A stretch of 64,000 nt of DNA, from positions 124,001 through 188,000 of the forward strand of contig OZ241368.1 of NCBI GenBank assembly GCA_965200525.1, read 5' to 3'. Each line of letters opens with the position of its first letter. The stretch's first letter is position 1. The position numbers and the translations under genes are program-made. Below the pieces are notes generated by a model. It saw nothing but the letters and a program-made list of their open reading frames with translations, made no database searches and was not told the origin of the DNA. Source of the DNA: JANNPJ01 sp965200525. Lineage in GTDB: Bacteria > Actinomycetota > Actinomycetes > Actinomycetales > Kineosporiaceae. Positions 17,182 to 26,340 of the stretch are shown here, piece after piece.

Positions 17182-19206
17182 CTACCCACCCGCGAGGGCA
17201 CCGTTGAGGTTCAGGACGGTGTCGGCCTTTCGCAGCAGGTAATCCAAGGCCTCGTCCTTGCGAGCCTTGAGCTTTCCACTGAGTGAGCCACCAGTAGTGG
17301 CGACCGCGTTGTCGATGATGTAGACGAAGTACCCGTCGCCGTAAATCATTTCGAATACCGTCGATACGATGCCCTTGGCGCTACCGGAGTCGATGGTGCC
17401 CGCGTAGGAGGCTGCGGTCTGCCCGTGTGTCGTCGTTGTACGGGTAAATGTGATCCCGCCGCGAGAGCAGGACTTGGGCGCGGCGGCGAGGTATGCCGTG
17501 AGGGCAGCCTGGTTGCTCACCCGGTACAAGCGCACGGAATAGGGGGCACCCAGGTCGTTACCCAGGCTGTAGCTGGCTTCCCAGGCGCCGTCGTCTTCGA
17601 GCCACGCGGACTTGAACGCAGCCCGGCCGCAAGGATCGAATCCGTTCGGCTGCTGTACCGAGTGGCGGGGTGGAAAGGCATAGGGCGGCTGGTTCGGTGC
17701 CTTGAACACATCCTCGCCGTCTCGGGGCAGCGGCACGGTGTCGCTAGGGATGGGCGGCGCGGTGGTCGGGTCGGTCTCGGGGGTGCCGGAGCCGGTATAG
17801 GTGACATCGAGCCGGGTGTTCGGTCCCTGGGTGAAACCGAGCCCGATCTCCTGACCGACCTCATGCAGGAGCCGAACCGAGTCGGGCAGGCTTGCCAGCA
17901 CACTGATAATGTCGCCGGTCTGCTGTTTGAGATTCTTTCCGACGGTCTTGAGTGCCGTCGTGACGCAGGACTTTGCGGTCTCGATCACCCCGGCCACACC
18001 GGTTTCGATCGAAGGCTCGTTGGAGAACTCGCCCAGGCCTTTCAGATCGGCCTTCTCGCATTCCAGTGCGGTGGCCACGACCTCGCTGACCTCCGCGACC
18101 TCGGGCTTGCTGACGTCGGCCTTCAGGATGGCCCGCAGTTCCACGACGAGTTCGTGCACGGTGACGGTCCCGCCCTTGGCAGTGAGGGCCAGCAACCGGG
18201 ATCGGCTGCGGATGACCGCGAGCTCAAATTCCTTCTCGGACGGGATCCAGGCCAGCGTCGTGAGAATGGCATCCAAGGCGATCGCCAGCAGGTCGGGCCG
18301 GACGGCGGCCGCCCATTGCGGCTCTGTGGCGGTCACCGGGGAGAGGTTCACGTGAGTGGCGCTGCGCCCACCGACCACGGCCAGGCCGGAGCCGCTCTGC
18401 AGGAACCTGGTCAGGAGCAGGACAATGTTGTCCTCCTTGCCCTCCTCAGTAAATGGTCCGACATCTACGCCGGCCGCCGGACCGACGTCGAGCGGGATCA
18501 GCAGGCGGTTCTCGAGTCGAAGTTCAGCTTCCTCTCCTTCGGAGACCACGCACCCGTGCAACTGGGGCAGGGTGGCAGTCACGTCATGGTCCGGGTCGGC
18601 CGCATCGCATTCGGCCTTCTCCTGACGGGGGCTCGCGATGTCCGCGATCGAGCGCCAGCTCGACTCAATGATCCTGCGCAGAGCGTCAAGCCCGGTGACC
18701 GCCTTGTCCCAGACCTTCGAGATTGGATCGACCACGAACTTTCGGAACAGGGAGAAGTGCGGGGCCACGGCGACGAGCTGGTGATGGACGGAATCGATCG
18801 TGGTCGCGAGCGGAACCCAGACCTTCAGGCCCGGGTTGTACACCGCGATGAACACATTCGCCGCGGAACTGGTTTTCCCGCCGACCGTGACGGCGTCACG
18901 GGCCGAGTCGTAGGGCAGTCGTACCTGCGCCCCCGGCAGAGCCCCGCTGGTCGTGACATCCACCGCCGAGCCCAGAGCCCGAGCCACGCCGTCCAGGCCG
19001 CTCGGTGCGGGGGTGGAGTCGGCCGGCCGGATCTTCACGGTGACGTCGTGGTTCACCGCCCCGGCCGGGGCGCTCACCTGTGCGACGGATTGATCGCCGA
19101 CGAGGCCACCCTTGGCTCCGATGCTCGATCCCAAATGCGAGTCACAGCCGGTCAGGCCAGACATGATCACTGCGCTAGCGAGGAGTACGGCGGCGGAACG
19201 GCGCAT
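17182..19206 (-). CDS. Large lipoprotein of unknown function
   Basis: A 674-residue protein with a lipoprotein signal peptide (basic start, hydrophobic core, lipobox LTGC with C21), so it is anchored on the outer face of the membrane. The N-terminal part (40-165) resembles a ZU5-like or beta-sandwich module (APAGAVNHDVTVKIRP). The middle is mostly helical, and a proline/threonine linker near 470-500 is followed by a C-terminal domain of about 150 residues (FDPCGRAAFKSAWLEDDG). I do not recognise the overall family. The start at 19206 is the only one giving an intact signal peptide. Confidence 0.75.
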   Translation of the reverse strand: MRRSAAVLLASAVIMSGLTGCDSHLGSSIGAKGGLVGDQSVAQVSAPAGAVNHDVTVKIRPADSTPAPSGLDGVARALGSAVDVTTSGALPGAQVRLPYDSARDAVTVGGKTSSAANVFIAVYNPGLKVWVPLATTIDSVHHQLVAVAPHFSLFRKFVVDPISKVWDKAVTGLDALRRIIESSWRSIADIASPRQEKAECDAADPDHDVTATLPQLHGCVVSEGEEAELRLENRLLIPLDVGPAAGVDVGPFTEEGKEDNIVLLLTRFLQSGSGLAVVGGRSATHVNLSPVTATEPQWAAAVRPDLLAIALDAILTTLAWIPSEKEFELAVIRSRSRLLALTAKGGTVTVHELVVELRAILKADVSKPEVAEVSEVVATALECEKADLKGLGEFSNEPSIETGVAGVIETAKSCVTTALKTVGKNLKQQTGDIISVLASLPDSVRLLHEVGQEIGLGFTQGPNTRLDVTYTGSGTPETDPTTAPPIPSDTVPLPRDGEDVFKAPNQPPYAFPPRHSVQQPNGFDPCGRAAFKSAWLEDDGAWEASYSLGNDLGAPYSVRLYRVSNQAALTAYLAAAPKSCSRGGITFTRTTTTHGQTAASYAGTIDSGSAKGIVSTVFEMIYGDGYFVYIIDNAVATTGGSLSGKLKARKDEALDYLLRKADTVLNLNGALAGG

Positions 19207-19726
19207 GATGGTCCTTTGATTGCGATTTGGCCGGAACGCTAGCCAGATCCAGCCGCCGCATTGCCGACTTAATCAATCCGTCACGAACGAGGCGACTAAC
19301 GGCCACATCCGAAGGTCGCCGTACTTCGAATGCCCGATGTGGCAATGAGCCGAAGGGACGAGCGTGTAAGAACTCATGGGATTACCCGTGCGGACATGCG
19401 CTCGCCGCCAACGGTCAGGAGTCGCCACTTGCGTCGTCATGACGACCGCAGCCTCCGAGACGGCAGGGGCCGGCCGCGCACGGCGACCGACGCAATTGGA
19501 CGGCGCCGAGGCCAGCACCAGCAGGCTGCACTACGGCAGCCTCCATGAGCAGGAGAAGTCGAAGGCAATAAAGGTCGGTGCTGGGTTGCAGTCAATTAGC
19601 CTAGAGCTATTTGTCCAGCTTGGATCGAGCGACGCCACAGCTTGGCACGCTGCTTACGCCGAGGACGGGCGATTGAGACAAACAGGCCACCACGTCCGCA
19701 GGACCGGGTCGCTCGGCGTCCCGATG
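19207..19726. other. Intergenic stretch downstream of kdpE
   Basis: About 520 bases between the kdpE stop and the lipoprotein start. It should hold the lipoprotein promoter and the end of the kdp transcript. I see short open frames only, none with a motif or RBS, and no strong hairpin. Confidence 0.35.
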
Positions 19727-20410
19727 TCAGGGCTGGAACCGGTAGCCCATGCCAGGCTCGGTGAGCAGGTGCACCGGCCGGGTCGGGTTGGTCTCGAGCT
19801 TGCGGCGCAACTGGGCCATGTACTGGCGCACGTACTGGCCTTCGGTCACATAGGTCGGCCCCCAGACCTTTTCGAGGAGGTAGCGGGTCGGGATCAGCTT
19901 GCCCGGCTCGCTCACCACCACCTCCAGCAGTTGCCATTCGGTGCGGGTCAGGTGGACGCCGGGCGCGGCAGCATCCTCGGAGGTGACCTGTCGCAGGCCC
20001 AGGTCGATGGTGTAGCGCCCGATGGTGACGCTGGACTCTCGGGCCGGATCGCTCTGCCGACGGGTGACCACCCGGATCCGCGCCAGCAGTTCGTCGACGC
20101 TGAACGGCTTGGTCACGTAGTCGTCAGCACCGGCGTCCAGGGCCGCGACCTTGTCGTGGCTGCCCACCCGCCCGGACAGCACGATGACCGGAACGGCAGT
20201 CCAGGCCCGCAGCCGGGTGATCACCTCGACGCCGTCGAGGTCGGGCAGGCCGAGGTCGAGAATGACCAGATCGGGGTGCTCGGTGCCGGCCAGGTCCAGG
20301 GCCTCGGCCCCGGTGGCCGCGGTGAGGACCTCGTACTGGCGCGCGACCAGGTTGATCCGCAGCACGCGCAGGATCTGCGGTTCGTCGTCGACGACCAGGA
20401 CGCGGATCAC
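19727..20410 (-). CDS. kdpE: KdpE potassium-responsive response regulator
   Basis: A 227-residue OmpR/PhoB-type regulator: receiver domain 1-115 with D8-D9, D52 (ILDLGLPDLDG), S and K in VLSGR and DYVTKPF; winged helix 130-225 (LTRTEWQLLEVVV ... YVRQYMAQLRRKLE). It should be phosphorylated by KdpD and activate the kdp operon under potassium limitation or osmotic stress. The start is GTG 20410, overlapping the kdpD stop (GTGA), so the two are coupled. It is the last gene of the operon. Confidence 0.95.
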   Translation of the reverse strand: MIRVLVVDDEPQILRVLRINLVARQYEVLTAATGAEALDLAGTEHPDLVILDLGLPDLDGVEVITRLRAWTAVPVIVLSGRVGSHDKVAALDAGADDYVTKPFSVDELLARIRVVTRRQSDPARESSVTIGRYTIDLGLRQVTSEDAAAPGVHLTRTEWQLLEVVVSEPGKLIPTRYLLEKVWGPTYVTEGQYVRQYMAQLRRKLETNPTRPVHLLTEPGMGYRFQP

Positions 20411-23007
20411 GGACGCCGCCCGTCGGCCCGGTGCTCCAGGCCCTCCAGCAGCTCGGGGTCGGGGGGCTGAGCCTTCGGCAGATCGGCCTGGGGCAGGCGA
20501 AGGATCATCGTCAGTCCACCTCCAGGGGTGTTCTCGGGCGTCAGGCTGCCTCCCATGGCCTCGGCCAGGCCCCGGGACAGGGCCAGGCCCAGGCCCACTC
20601 CCGTGGCATTGTCCCGGTCACCCAGTCGCTGGAAGGGCAGGAACACGTTGTCCCACTCCGTGGCGGGGATGCCAGGCCCGCGGTCGATGATCCGGGTCTC
20701 GACGAAACCGCCGTGCTCGCTGACCGCGATCAGGGGCGGCTGCTCGGGCGGGCTGTAGCGCAGGGCGTTGCGGGCGACGTTCACCAGGACCCGTTCGACC
20801 AGGGCCGGATCAGCCATCACCTCGAGGAACTCGTCGGGGATCTGCACCACGATCTGGCTACCCTCGGCTCCCAGGTCGTCCAGGGCCATGGCGACGTTCT
20901 CGGCCATGCTCATCGCCTCGGTGTTGAGGCCCAGGGCGCCGGCCTGCAGGCGGCTCATGTCCAGCAGGTTGTCGACCAGCCGGTTGAGCTTGTCCAGGGA
21001 CTCCTCGACCGTGGCCATCAGCTCTTCGCGGTCGGCATCGGAGAAGAGGGCACCGCCCGTGCGCAGCCCGCCGACGGCGGCCTTGGCCGAGGCCAGCGGC
21101 GTGCGCAGGTCGTGGCTGACCGCCGAGAGCAGGGCCGTGCGCATCCGGTCGACCTCGGCCAGCGGGCCGGCCGCGGCGGCCTGGGTGCTGAGCCGCTCCT
21201 GGTCCAGGGCCAGCACCGCCTGCGCGGCGAAGGCCTGCACCATCCGGCGGTCGGCCGCGGCCAGCGGGTGCCCGCGCAGCACCAGGGAGATCCGGTCGTC
21301 GACCAGCACCTCGGCATCGCCCTGGCCCGGGGTCAGGCTCGGCTGATCGCCGACCGCGGCGACAATCCGCCAGGAGTCGGGGTCGTGCTGCAGGTCAGGG
21401 CTGGGTGGGGCCTGGGGGTTGCGCTCCAGCAGGGTGACGCCGGTGAAGGCCAGCGTCTCGCGCAGGTGGTCCAGCAGCGCCGGCACCGGGCTCGCACCGC
21501 GCAGCACGCTGCCGGCCAGGGTGGACAGGGTCTCGGCCTCAGCCCCGGCGCTGGCGGCCTCGCGGGTGCGCCGGGCCGCCGCGTCCACGGTGGCGCTGAC
21601 CGCGATGGCCACCGCCAGGAACACGACGAGGGCCAGCACGTTCTCGTGGGCGGCGATGGCGAAGCGGTGGTAGGGCGGGGCGAAGTAGTAGTTGAGCAGC
21701 AGCGATCCCAGCAGCGCCGCGCACAGCGCCGGGTAGAGGCCACCGACCAGCGCCACCACCACGACGAAGGCCAGGTAGAGCAGCATGTCGCTGGGCAGGG
21801 CGAGCTGACCTCGCAGCGAGGTCAGCACGACGGTGAGCAGGCCCAGACCAACAACGGCCAGGATCAGAGCCGCCACCCGCCGGGCCGGGCTCAGCGCGCT
21901 ACTGGGCAGGCTTCGACCCCGCCCCCGCTTGACCTCCTCGTGGGTGACCAGGTGCACGTCGATCAGCCCGGAGCCGTTGGCGGTGGCGGTGCCGACCCCC
22001 GGGGACAGCAGGTGCGACAGGCGCCCACGCCGGCTCACCCCCAGCACCAGCTCGGTGGCGTTGATCCCCCGGGCGAAGTCCAGCAGCCCCTGGGCGACAT
22101 CGGCGGCCACGACCTGGTGATAGGTGCCGCCGAGGCTCTCGACCAGGGTTCTCTGCAACGACAGGTTGGTCGTGTTTCCGCTGGTCAGGCCGTCGTTGCG
22201 GGTGACGTGCACGGCCAGCAGGTCCGCCCCCCGCGCCCGGCCGGCGATCCGGGCGGCCCGGCGGATCAGGGTCTCGCCCTCGGGTCCGCCGGTCAGGGCG
22301 ACCAGGACGCGGTCGTGGGTCTCCCAGGTGGCCGAGATGTTGTGCTGGGCCCGGTAGCGGTCCAGCTCGTCGTCGATCTTGTCGGCCAGCCACAGCAGCG
22401 CCAGTTCCCGCAGCGCGGTGAGGTTGCCGATCCGGAAGTAGTTGCCCAGGGCGGCGTCGATCTTCTCCGGCCGGTAGACGTTGCCGTGGGCCATCCGCCG
22501 GCGCAGGGCCTCGGGGGCCATGTCGATGAGCTCGATCTGGTCGGCCCGCCGGGCGATCTCGTCGGGAACGGTCTCGCGCTGGGGCACGCCGGTGATCTGC
22601 TGGACGATGTCGTTGATCGATTCGAGGTGCTGGATGTTCACCGTCGTGACCACGGTCAGGCCGGCCTCCAGCAGGTCCTGGATGTCCTGCCAGCGCTTGG
22701 CGTTGCGGCTGCCGGGGATGTTGGTGTGCGCGAACTCGTCGACCAGGACCACTTTGGGAGCCCGGGCCAGGATCGCCTCGACGTCCATCTCGGTGAAGGT
22801 CGACCCGCGGTAGTTGATCTCGGCTCGCGGCATCACCTCCAGGCCGGCCAGCATGGCCTCGGTGTGCTTACGTCCGTGCGTCTCCACGTAGCCGACGACC
22901 ACGTCGGTGCCGCGCTCGCGGCGGCGCTGACCTTCCTCGAGCATCTTGTAGGTCTTGCCGACCCCGGGGGCGGCGCCGAGGTAGACCCGCAACTGCCCCT
23001 GCGGCAT
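20407..23007 (-). CDS. kdpD: KdpD sensor histidine kinase
   Basis: An 866-residue potassium/turgor sensor kinase. Domains in order: KdpD N-terminal ATP-binding domain with Walker A GAAPGVGKTY (11-20) and the conserved DEFAHTN; a universal-stress-like module (VALTGGPEGETLIRRAARI, about 235-350); four closely spaced membrane helices (about 385-490); a GAF-like segment; HisKA with AVSHDLRTPLAS (His near 632); and HATPase with NALRYSPP, DRGPGIP and GVGLGLALSRG. The length and order match E. coli-type KdpD. ATG 23007 follows GGAGG. A strong hairpin lies in the 150 bp between kdpC and kdpD, so its dosage may be attenuated relative to the pump. Confidence 0.95.
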   Translation of the reverse strand: MPQGQLRVYLGAAPGVGKTYKMLEEGQRRRERGTDVVVGYVETHGRKHTEAMLAGLEVMPRAEINYRGSTFTEMDVEAILARAPKVVLVDEFAHTNIPGSRNAKRWQDIQDLLEAGLTVVTTVNIQHLESINDIVQQITGVPQRETVPDEIARRADQIELIDMAPEALRRRMAHGNVYRPEKIDAALGNYFRIGNLTALRELALLWLADKIDDELDRYRAQHNISATWETHDRVLVALTGGPEGETLIRRAARIAGRARGADLLAVHVTRNDGLTSGNTTNLSLQRTLVESLGGTYHQVVAADVAQGLLDFARGINATELVLGVSRRGRLSHLLSPGVGTATANGSGLIDVHLVTHEEVKRGRGRSLPSSALSPARRVAALILAVVGLGLLTVVLTSLRGQLALPSDMLLYLAFVVVVALVGGLYPALCAALLGSLLLNYYFAPPYHRFAIAAHENVLALVVFLAVAIAVSATVDAAARRTREAASAGAEAETLSTLAGSVLRGASPVPALLDHLRETLAFTGVTLLERNPQAPPSPDLQHDPDSWRIVAAVGDQPSLTPGQGDAEVLVDDRISLVLRGHPLAAADRRMVQAFAAQAVLALDQERLSTQAAAAGPLAEVDRMRTALLSAVSHDLRTPLASAKAAVGGLRTGGALFSDADREELMATVEESLDKLNRLVDNLLDMSRLQAGALGLNTEAMSMAENVAMALDDLGAEGSQIVVQIPDEFLEVMADPALVERVLVNVARNALRYSPPEQPPLIAVSEHGGFVETRIIDRGPGIPATEWDNVFLPFQRLGDRDNATGVGLGLALSRGLAEAMGGSLTPENTPGGGLTMILRLPQADLPKAQPPDPELLEGLEHRADGRRP

Positions 23008-23116
23008 GACTGGTCCTCCTGCGTCGTGATCGGGCCGGTGGTGCCCGGGTCAGTGGTGCTCGGGCGGTGGTGATCAGGCCGGTCGTGGTCGGCCTCGGAA
23101 ACCATCTTGCCCGTGG

Positions 23117-23145
23117 TCAGGCCCGGCAACCGGTGCCGGGCCTGA
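23117..23145 (-). terminator. kdpC-kdpD intercistronic hairpin
   Basis: A perfect 12-bp stem (TCAGGCCCGGCA / TGCCGGGCCTGA) with a five-base loop lies between the kdpC stop (23160) and kdpD start (23007). No U tract follows. It can act as a partial terminator, RNA-stability element or processing site that separates pump and sensor expression. Confidence 0.65.
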
Positions 23146-23159
23146 TCACGGGACATTCC

Positions 23160-24062
23160 TCATGCAGCGGTGTACGGGTAGCGCTGGTCGAGGGCGAGGT
23201 TGAGCTTGAGGACGTTGACGCCGGGCTCGCCTAGAAAGCCGAGTTCGCGCCCGCTGGTCTGGGCTCTGATCAGGGTCTCGACCTGGGCGGTGCTGATGCC
23301 GCGGGCCCGGGCCACCCGGGCCGCCTGCAGTCGCGCATAGGCCGGGCTGATCTCGTAGTCCAGGCCGCTGGCGCTGGCGGTGACCGCATCGGCCGGCACG
23401 GCCGGGGTGTTCGGGGCCGAACCGCGCACGGGCGTGATGAGTCCCTTGCTGTAGTCCTGCCCGAACTGAGCCAGTTCGACCTTCACGCCCTTATAGGTGG
23501 ACTCGAAGGGCACGGCCGGGGCCACCTGGTTCAGGCTGACCACCCGGGTGATCGGCCCGGTGAGGCCGTCGCGGTGGAAGACGGCCAGGACCGCACCGAC
23601 CCCATCAGCGGTGCAGTAGGGCCGGGCGCCGCTGACGCCGTCCAGCGTGCCGACCGCCCGGCTGCGAGCGCAGACCGTGCTGAGCAGGCTGGCGCTGCTG
23701 CCGTCCCCGTCGGGGTTCTTGGCCTGGGCCGGGTCGCCAAGGGTGTCGACGACGCTTTCGGGGCCGAGGTTGGAGGCGCTGGTGGAGTCCGGGTCGTACC
23801 CGTCGCCGGCCGCGGACGGTCGGGACTGGACGTACTGCACCAGCGGCGCGCCGTTCTTGTCGGTGAAGGACTGCCCGATCAGGGCCGAGCCGACGTCGCG
23901 GCCGCTGCGGGTGAGCAGGGAACCGTCGGCGTGGTGCTTGAGGCCGGGGACCTGGGCCACGGCGGTGATCACGAGGGGATAGGCCAGACCGGTGATCACG
24001 GTCAGGACGAGGAGCAGGCGCAGGCCGGCCAGGTGCTGGGCGAGCCAGGAAGGTAGACGCAT
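23160..24062 (-). CDS. kdpC: KdpC subunit of potassium-transporting ATPase, long form
   Basis: KdpC is the single-pass periplasmic-facing subunit that stabilises the KdpFABC complex. It has one membrane helix (about 13-35, LRLLLVLTVITGLAYPLVI), GSALIGQSF and the conserved C-terminal ASGLDYEISPAYA ... GRELGFLGEPGVNVLKLNLAL. At 300 residues it is about 100 longer than E. coli KdpC. The extra material is a central insertion (about 95-205) with two cysteines (VCARS and PYCTADG). ATG 24062 overlaps the kdpB stop (TGATG). Confidence 0.93.
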   Translation of the reverse strand: MRLPSWLAQHLAGLRLLLVLTVITGLAYPLVITAVAQVPGLKHHADGSLLTRSGRDVGSALIGQSFTDKNGAPLVQYVQSRPSAAGDGYDPDSTSASNLGPESVVDTLGDPAQAKNPDGDGSSASLLSTVCARSRAVGTLDGVSGARPYCTADGVGAVLAVFHRDGLTGPITRVVSLNQVAPAVPFESTYKGVKVELAQFGQDYSKGLITPVRGSAPNTPAVPADAVTASASGLDYEISPAYARLQAARVARARGISTAQVETLIRAQTSGRELGFLGEPGVNVLKLNLALDQRYPYTAA

Positions 24063-26248
24063 CAGGAGATCCTTGAAGTGAAGGGCATGAACTGAAGAAC
24101 TAAGTCGATGAGCTTGATGCCGACGAACGGGGCGACGATGCCGCCGAGGCCGTAGATCAGGAGGTTGCGCCGCAGCATGGCCGCCGCGCTGGAGGGGGTG
24201 TAGCGCACGCCCCGCAGGGCCAGCGGGATGAGGACCACGATGACCAGGGCGTTGAAGATGACCGCGGACAGGATGGCCGATTCGGGGCTGTGCAGCCGCA
24301 TGACGTTCAGGCGGTCCAGGCCGGGATAGAGCGCGGCGAACATCGCCGGGATGATCGCGAAGTACTTTGCGATGTCGTTGGCGATCGAGAACGTGGTCAG
24401 CGCGCCCCGGGTGATCAGCAACTGCTTACCGATCTCGACGATCTCGATGAGCTTGGTCGGGTCGGAGTCGAGGTCGACCATGTTGCCGGCCTCCTTGGCC
24501 GCCGAGGTGCCGGTGTTCATCGCCACCCCGACGTCGGCCTGGGCCAGGGCCGGGGCGTCGTTGGTGCCGTCACCGGTCATCGCGACCAGCTTGCCGCCCT
24601 CCTGCTCGCGCCGGATCAGGGCCAGCTTGTCCTCCGGAGTGGCCTCGGCCAGGAAGTCGTCGACCCCGGCCTCGGCCGCGATCGCGGCAGCGGTGCGCGG
24701 GTTGTCCCCGGTGATCATCACGGTGCGGATGCCCATCCGGCGCATCTCGTCGAAGCGCTCACGCATCCCGCTCTTGACGACGTCCTTGAGGTGGATGACG
24801 CCGAGCACCCGGGCGCTGGAGCCGATCCGCTCCCCCACCACCAGCGGCGTCCCGCCGGAGGCGGAGACCCCGTCGACAATCTCGCTGACCTGGGCGGAGG
24901 TGACTCCTCCGCCCTGGCGGACCCACTCGGCCACGGCCGAGGCGGCGCCCTTACGCAGCTCGCGCACCTGGTGGGTGTCGGGCTGGGCGAGGTCGACCCC
25001 GGACATCCGGGTCTGGGCCGTGAACGGCACCCAGACGGCGTCACGCAGCTCGCCGGCCTGGCGCTCGCGCAGCCCGTACTCGGTTTTGGAGAAGACCACG
25101 ATCGAGCGACCCTCGGGGGTCTCGTCGGCCAGGCTGGACAGCTGGGCGGCATCGGCCAGTTCCGAGGTGGACACCCCGTCGGCGGCGATGAATTCGCTGG
25201 CCTGGCGGTTGCCCAGGGTGATCGTGCCGGTCTTGTCCAGCAGCAGGGTGTTGACGTCGCCGGCCGCCTCCACCGCACGCCCGGACATGGCCAGCACGTT
25301 GCGCTGCACCAGGCGGTCCATCCCGGCGATGCCGATCGCCGAGAGCAACGCGCCGATGGTGGTCGGGATAAGGCAGACCAGCAGCGACACCAGCACGATC
25401 CCCGTGACGCCGTGCGCGTCGAGGGCCTGGCTGTCCGGGGCGAACGCCTGCACCGACTTCGAGTAGATCGCCAGCGGCTGCAGCGTCGCCACGGCCAGCA
25501 GGAAGATGATCGTGAGGGCGGCCAGCAGGATGTTCAGGGCGATCTCGTTGGGCGTCTTCTGCCGGTCGGCCCCCTCGACCAGGGCGATCATCCGGTCGAT
25601 GAAGCTCTCCCCGGGCTTCTGGGTGATCTTGACGACGATCCGGTCCGAGAGCACCCGAGTGCCACCGGTGACCGCCGAGCGGTCGCCGCCGGACTCGCGG
25701 ATCACCGGGGCCGACTCGCCGGTGATGGCCGACTCGTCGACGCTGGCGATGCCCTCGACGACGTCGCCGTCCCCCGGGATCACCTCACCCGCCTCGACCA
25801 CCACCAAGTCGCCCTGCTGCAGCAGCGCGGCGGCCACGGACTCCTCGCGCAGGCCCGCCGGCTCCGCCTGCGGCTTCCAGCCCTCAAGGCGGCGGGCCAG
25901 GGTGTCCTGCTTGGCCCGGCGCAGGGTTTCGGCCTGAGCCTTGCCCCGGCCCTCGGCCACCGCCTCGGCCAGGTCGGCGAAGACCACGGTCAGCCACAGC
26001 CAGATCGTGATCAACCAGGCGAACACGGTGGGGTGCTCGATCGCCAGCACGGTGGTGAACGCCGAGCCGATCTCCACGATGAACATCACCGGATTGCGCC
26101 ACAGGGTGGCCGGATTCAGCTTCTTCACAGCGTCGGGAATGGAGGCCAGGAGCTGTCTGGGGTCGAGCAGTCCACTGGAGACCCGCCGGGCCGGCGGCGG
26201 GGCGGCCGGCTCACTGGCCGGGGGCCGTTCCATCGTTGGTGCAGTCAT
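24062..26248 (-). CDS. kdpB: KdpB catalytic P-type ATPase subunit
   Basis: A 728-residue P-type ATPase energising potassium uptake. The catalytic aspartate is D338 in DKTGTITLGN. The actuator motif is AITGESAPV, the nucleotide-domain hinge region reads VMITGDNPRTAAAIAAEAG and GDGTNDAPALAQADVGVAM, and KdpB-type membrane helices are present at both ends. The N-terminal 40 residues are proline-rich. ATG 26248 is chosen because AAGGACC precedes it. A 30-codon frame bridges the kdpA stop and this start. Confidence 0.96.
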   Translation of the reverse strand: MTAPTMERPPASEPAAPPPARRVSSGLLDPRQLLASIPDAVKKLNPATLWRNPVMFIVEIGSAFTTVLAIEHPTVFAWLITIWLWLTVVFADLAEAVAEGRGKAQAETLRRAKQDTLARRLEGWKPQAEPAGLREESVAAALLQQGDLVVVEAGEVIPGDGDVVEGIASVDESAITGESAPVIRESGGDRSAVTGGTRVLSDRIVVKITQKPGESFIDRMIALVEGADRQKTPNEIALNILLAALTIIFLLAVATLQPLAIYSKSVQAFAPDSQALDAHGVTGIVLVSLLVCLIPTTIGALLSAIGIAGMDRLVQRNVLAMSGRAVEAAGDVNTLLLDKTGTITLGNRQASEFIAADGVSTSELADAAQLSSLADETPEGRSIVVFSKTEYGLRERQAGELRDAVWVPFTAQTRMSGVDLAQPDTHQVRELRKGAASAVAEWVRQGGGVTSAQVSEIVDGVSASGGTPLVVGERIGSSARVLGVIHLKDVVKSGMRERFDEMRRMGIRTVMITGDNPRTAAAIAAEAGVDDFLAEATPEDKLALIRREQEGGKLVAMTGDGTNDAPALAQADVGVAMNTGTSAAKEAGNMVDLDSDPTKLIEIVEIGKQLLITRGALTTFSIANDIAKYFAIIPAMFAALYPGLDRLNVMRLHSPESAILSAVIFNALVIVVLIPLALRGVRYTPSSAAAMLRRNLLIYGLGGIVAPFVGIKLIDLVLQFMPFTSRIS

Positions 26249-26337
26249 GACATGGTCCTTATCCACAAGATCCGCGAGCAAGGTTCGGGCGGTGCGGCGC
26301 GGCCGCTGAGGTCACCTATCGCGCTGAGTGTGTTCAT
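26245..26337 (-). CDS. Possible 30-aa bridging peptide between kdpA and kdpB
   Basis: An ATG four bases after the kdpA TGA opens a 30-codon frame (MNTLSAIGDLSGR ...) whose TGA overlaps the kdpB ATG in an ATGA. It therefore connects the two genes without an untranslated gap and could couple kdpB translation to kdpA. The RBS (GGAG, 11 bases) is poorly placed and late codons include the rare ATA and AGG, so a selected protein product is doubtful. Confidence 0.3.
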   Translation of the reverse strand: MNTLSAIGDLSGRAAPPEPCSRILWIRTMS

Positions 26338-26340
26338 CGC

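Noticed and set aside
19273..19518. An 81-codon minus-strand frame in the gap downstream of kdpE
   Set aside because: No RBS or motif; residues are typical of non-coding sequence.
20431..23073. An 880-codon open frame on the plus strand opposite kdpD
   Set aside because: It is a GC-rich shadow: kdpD on the other strand has complete motifs, whereas this frame is repetitive Gln/Gly/Arg/His with no domain and no RBS.
22833..23156. A minus-strand frame starting right after kdpC and overlapping kdpD
   Set aside because: No domain similarity; its second half is an out-of-frame reading of the KdpD N-terminus.
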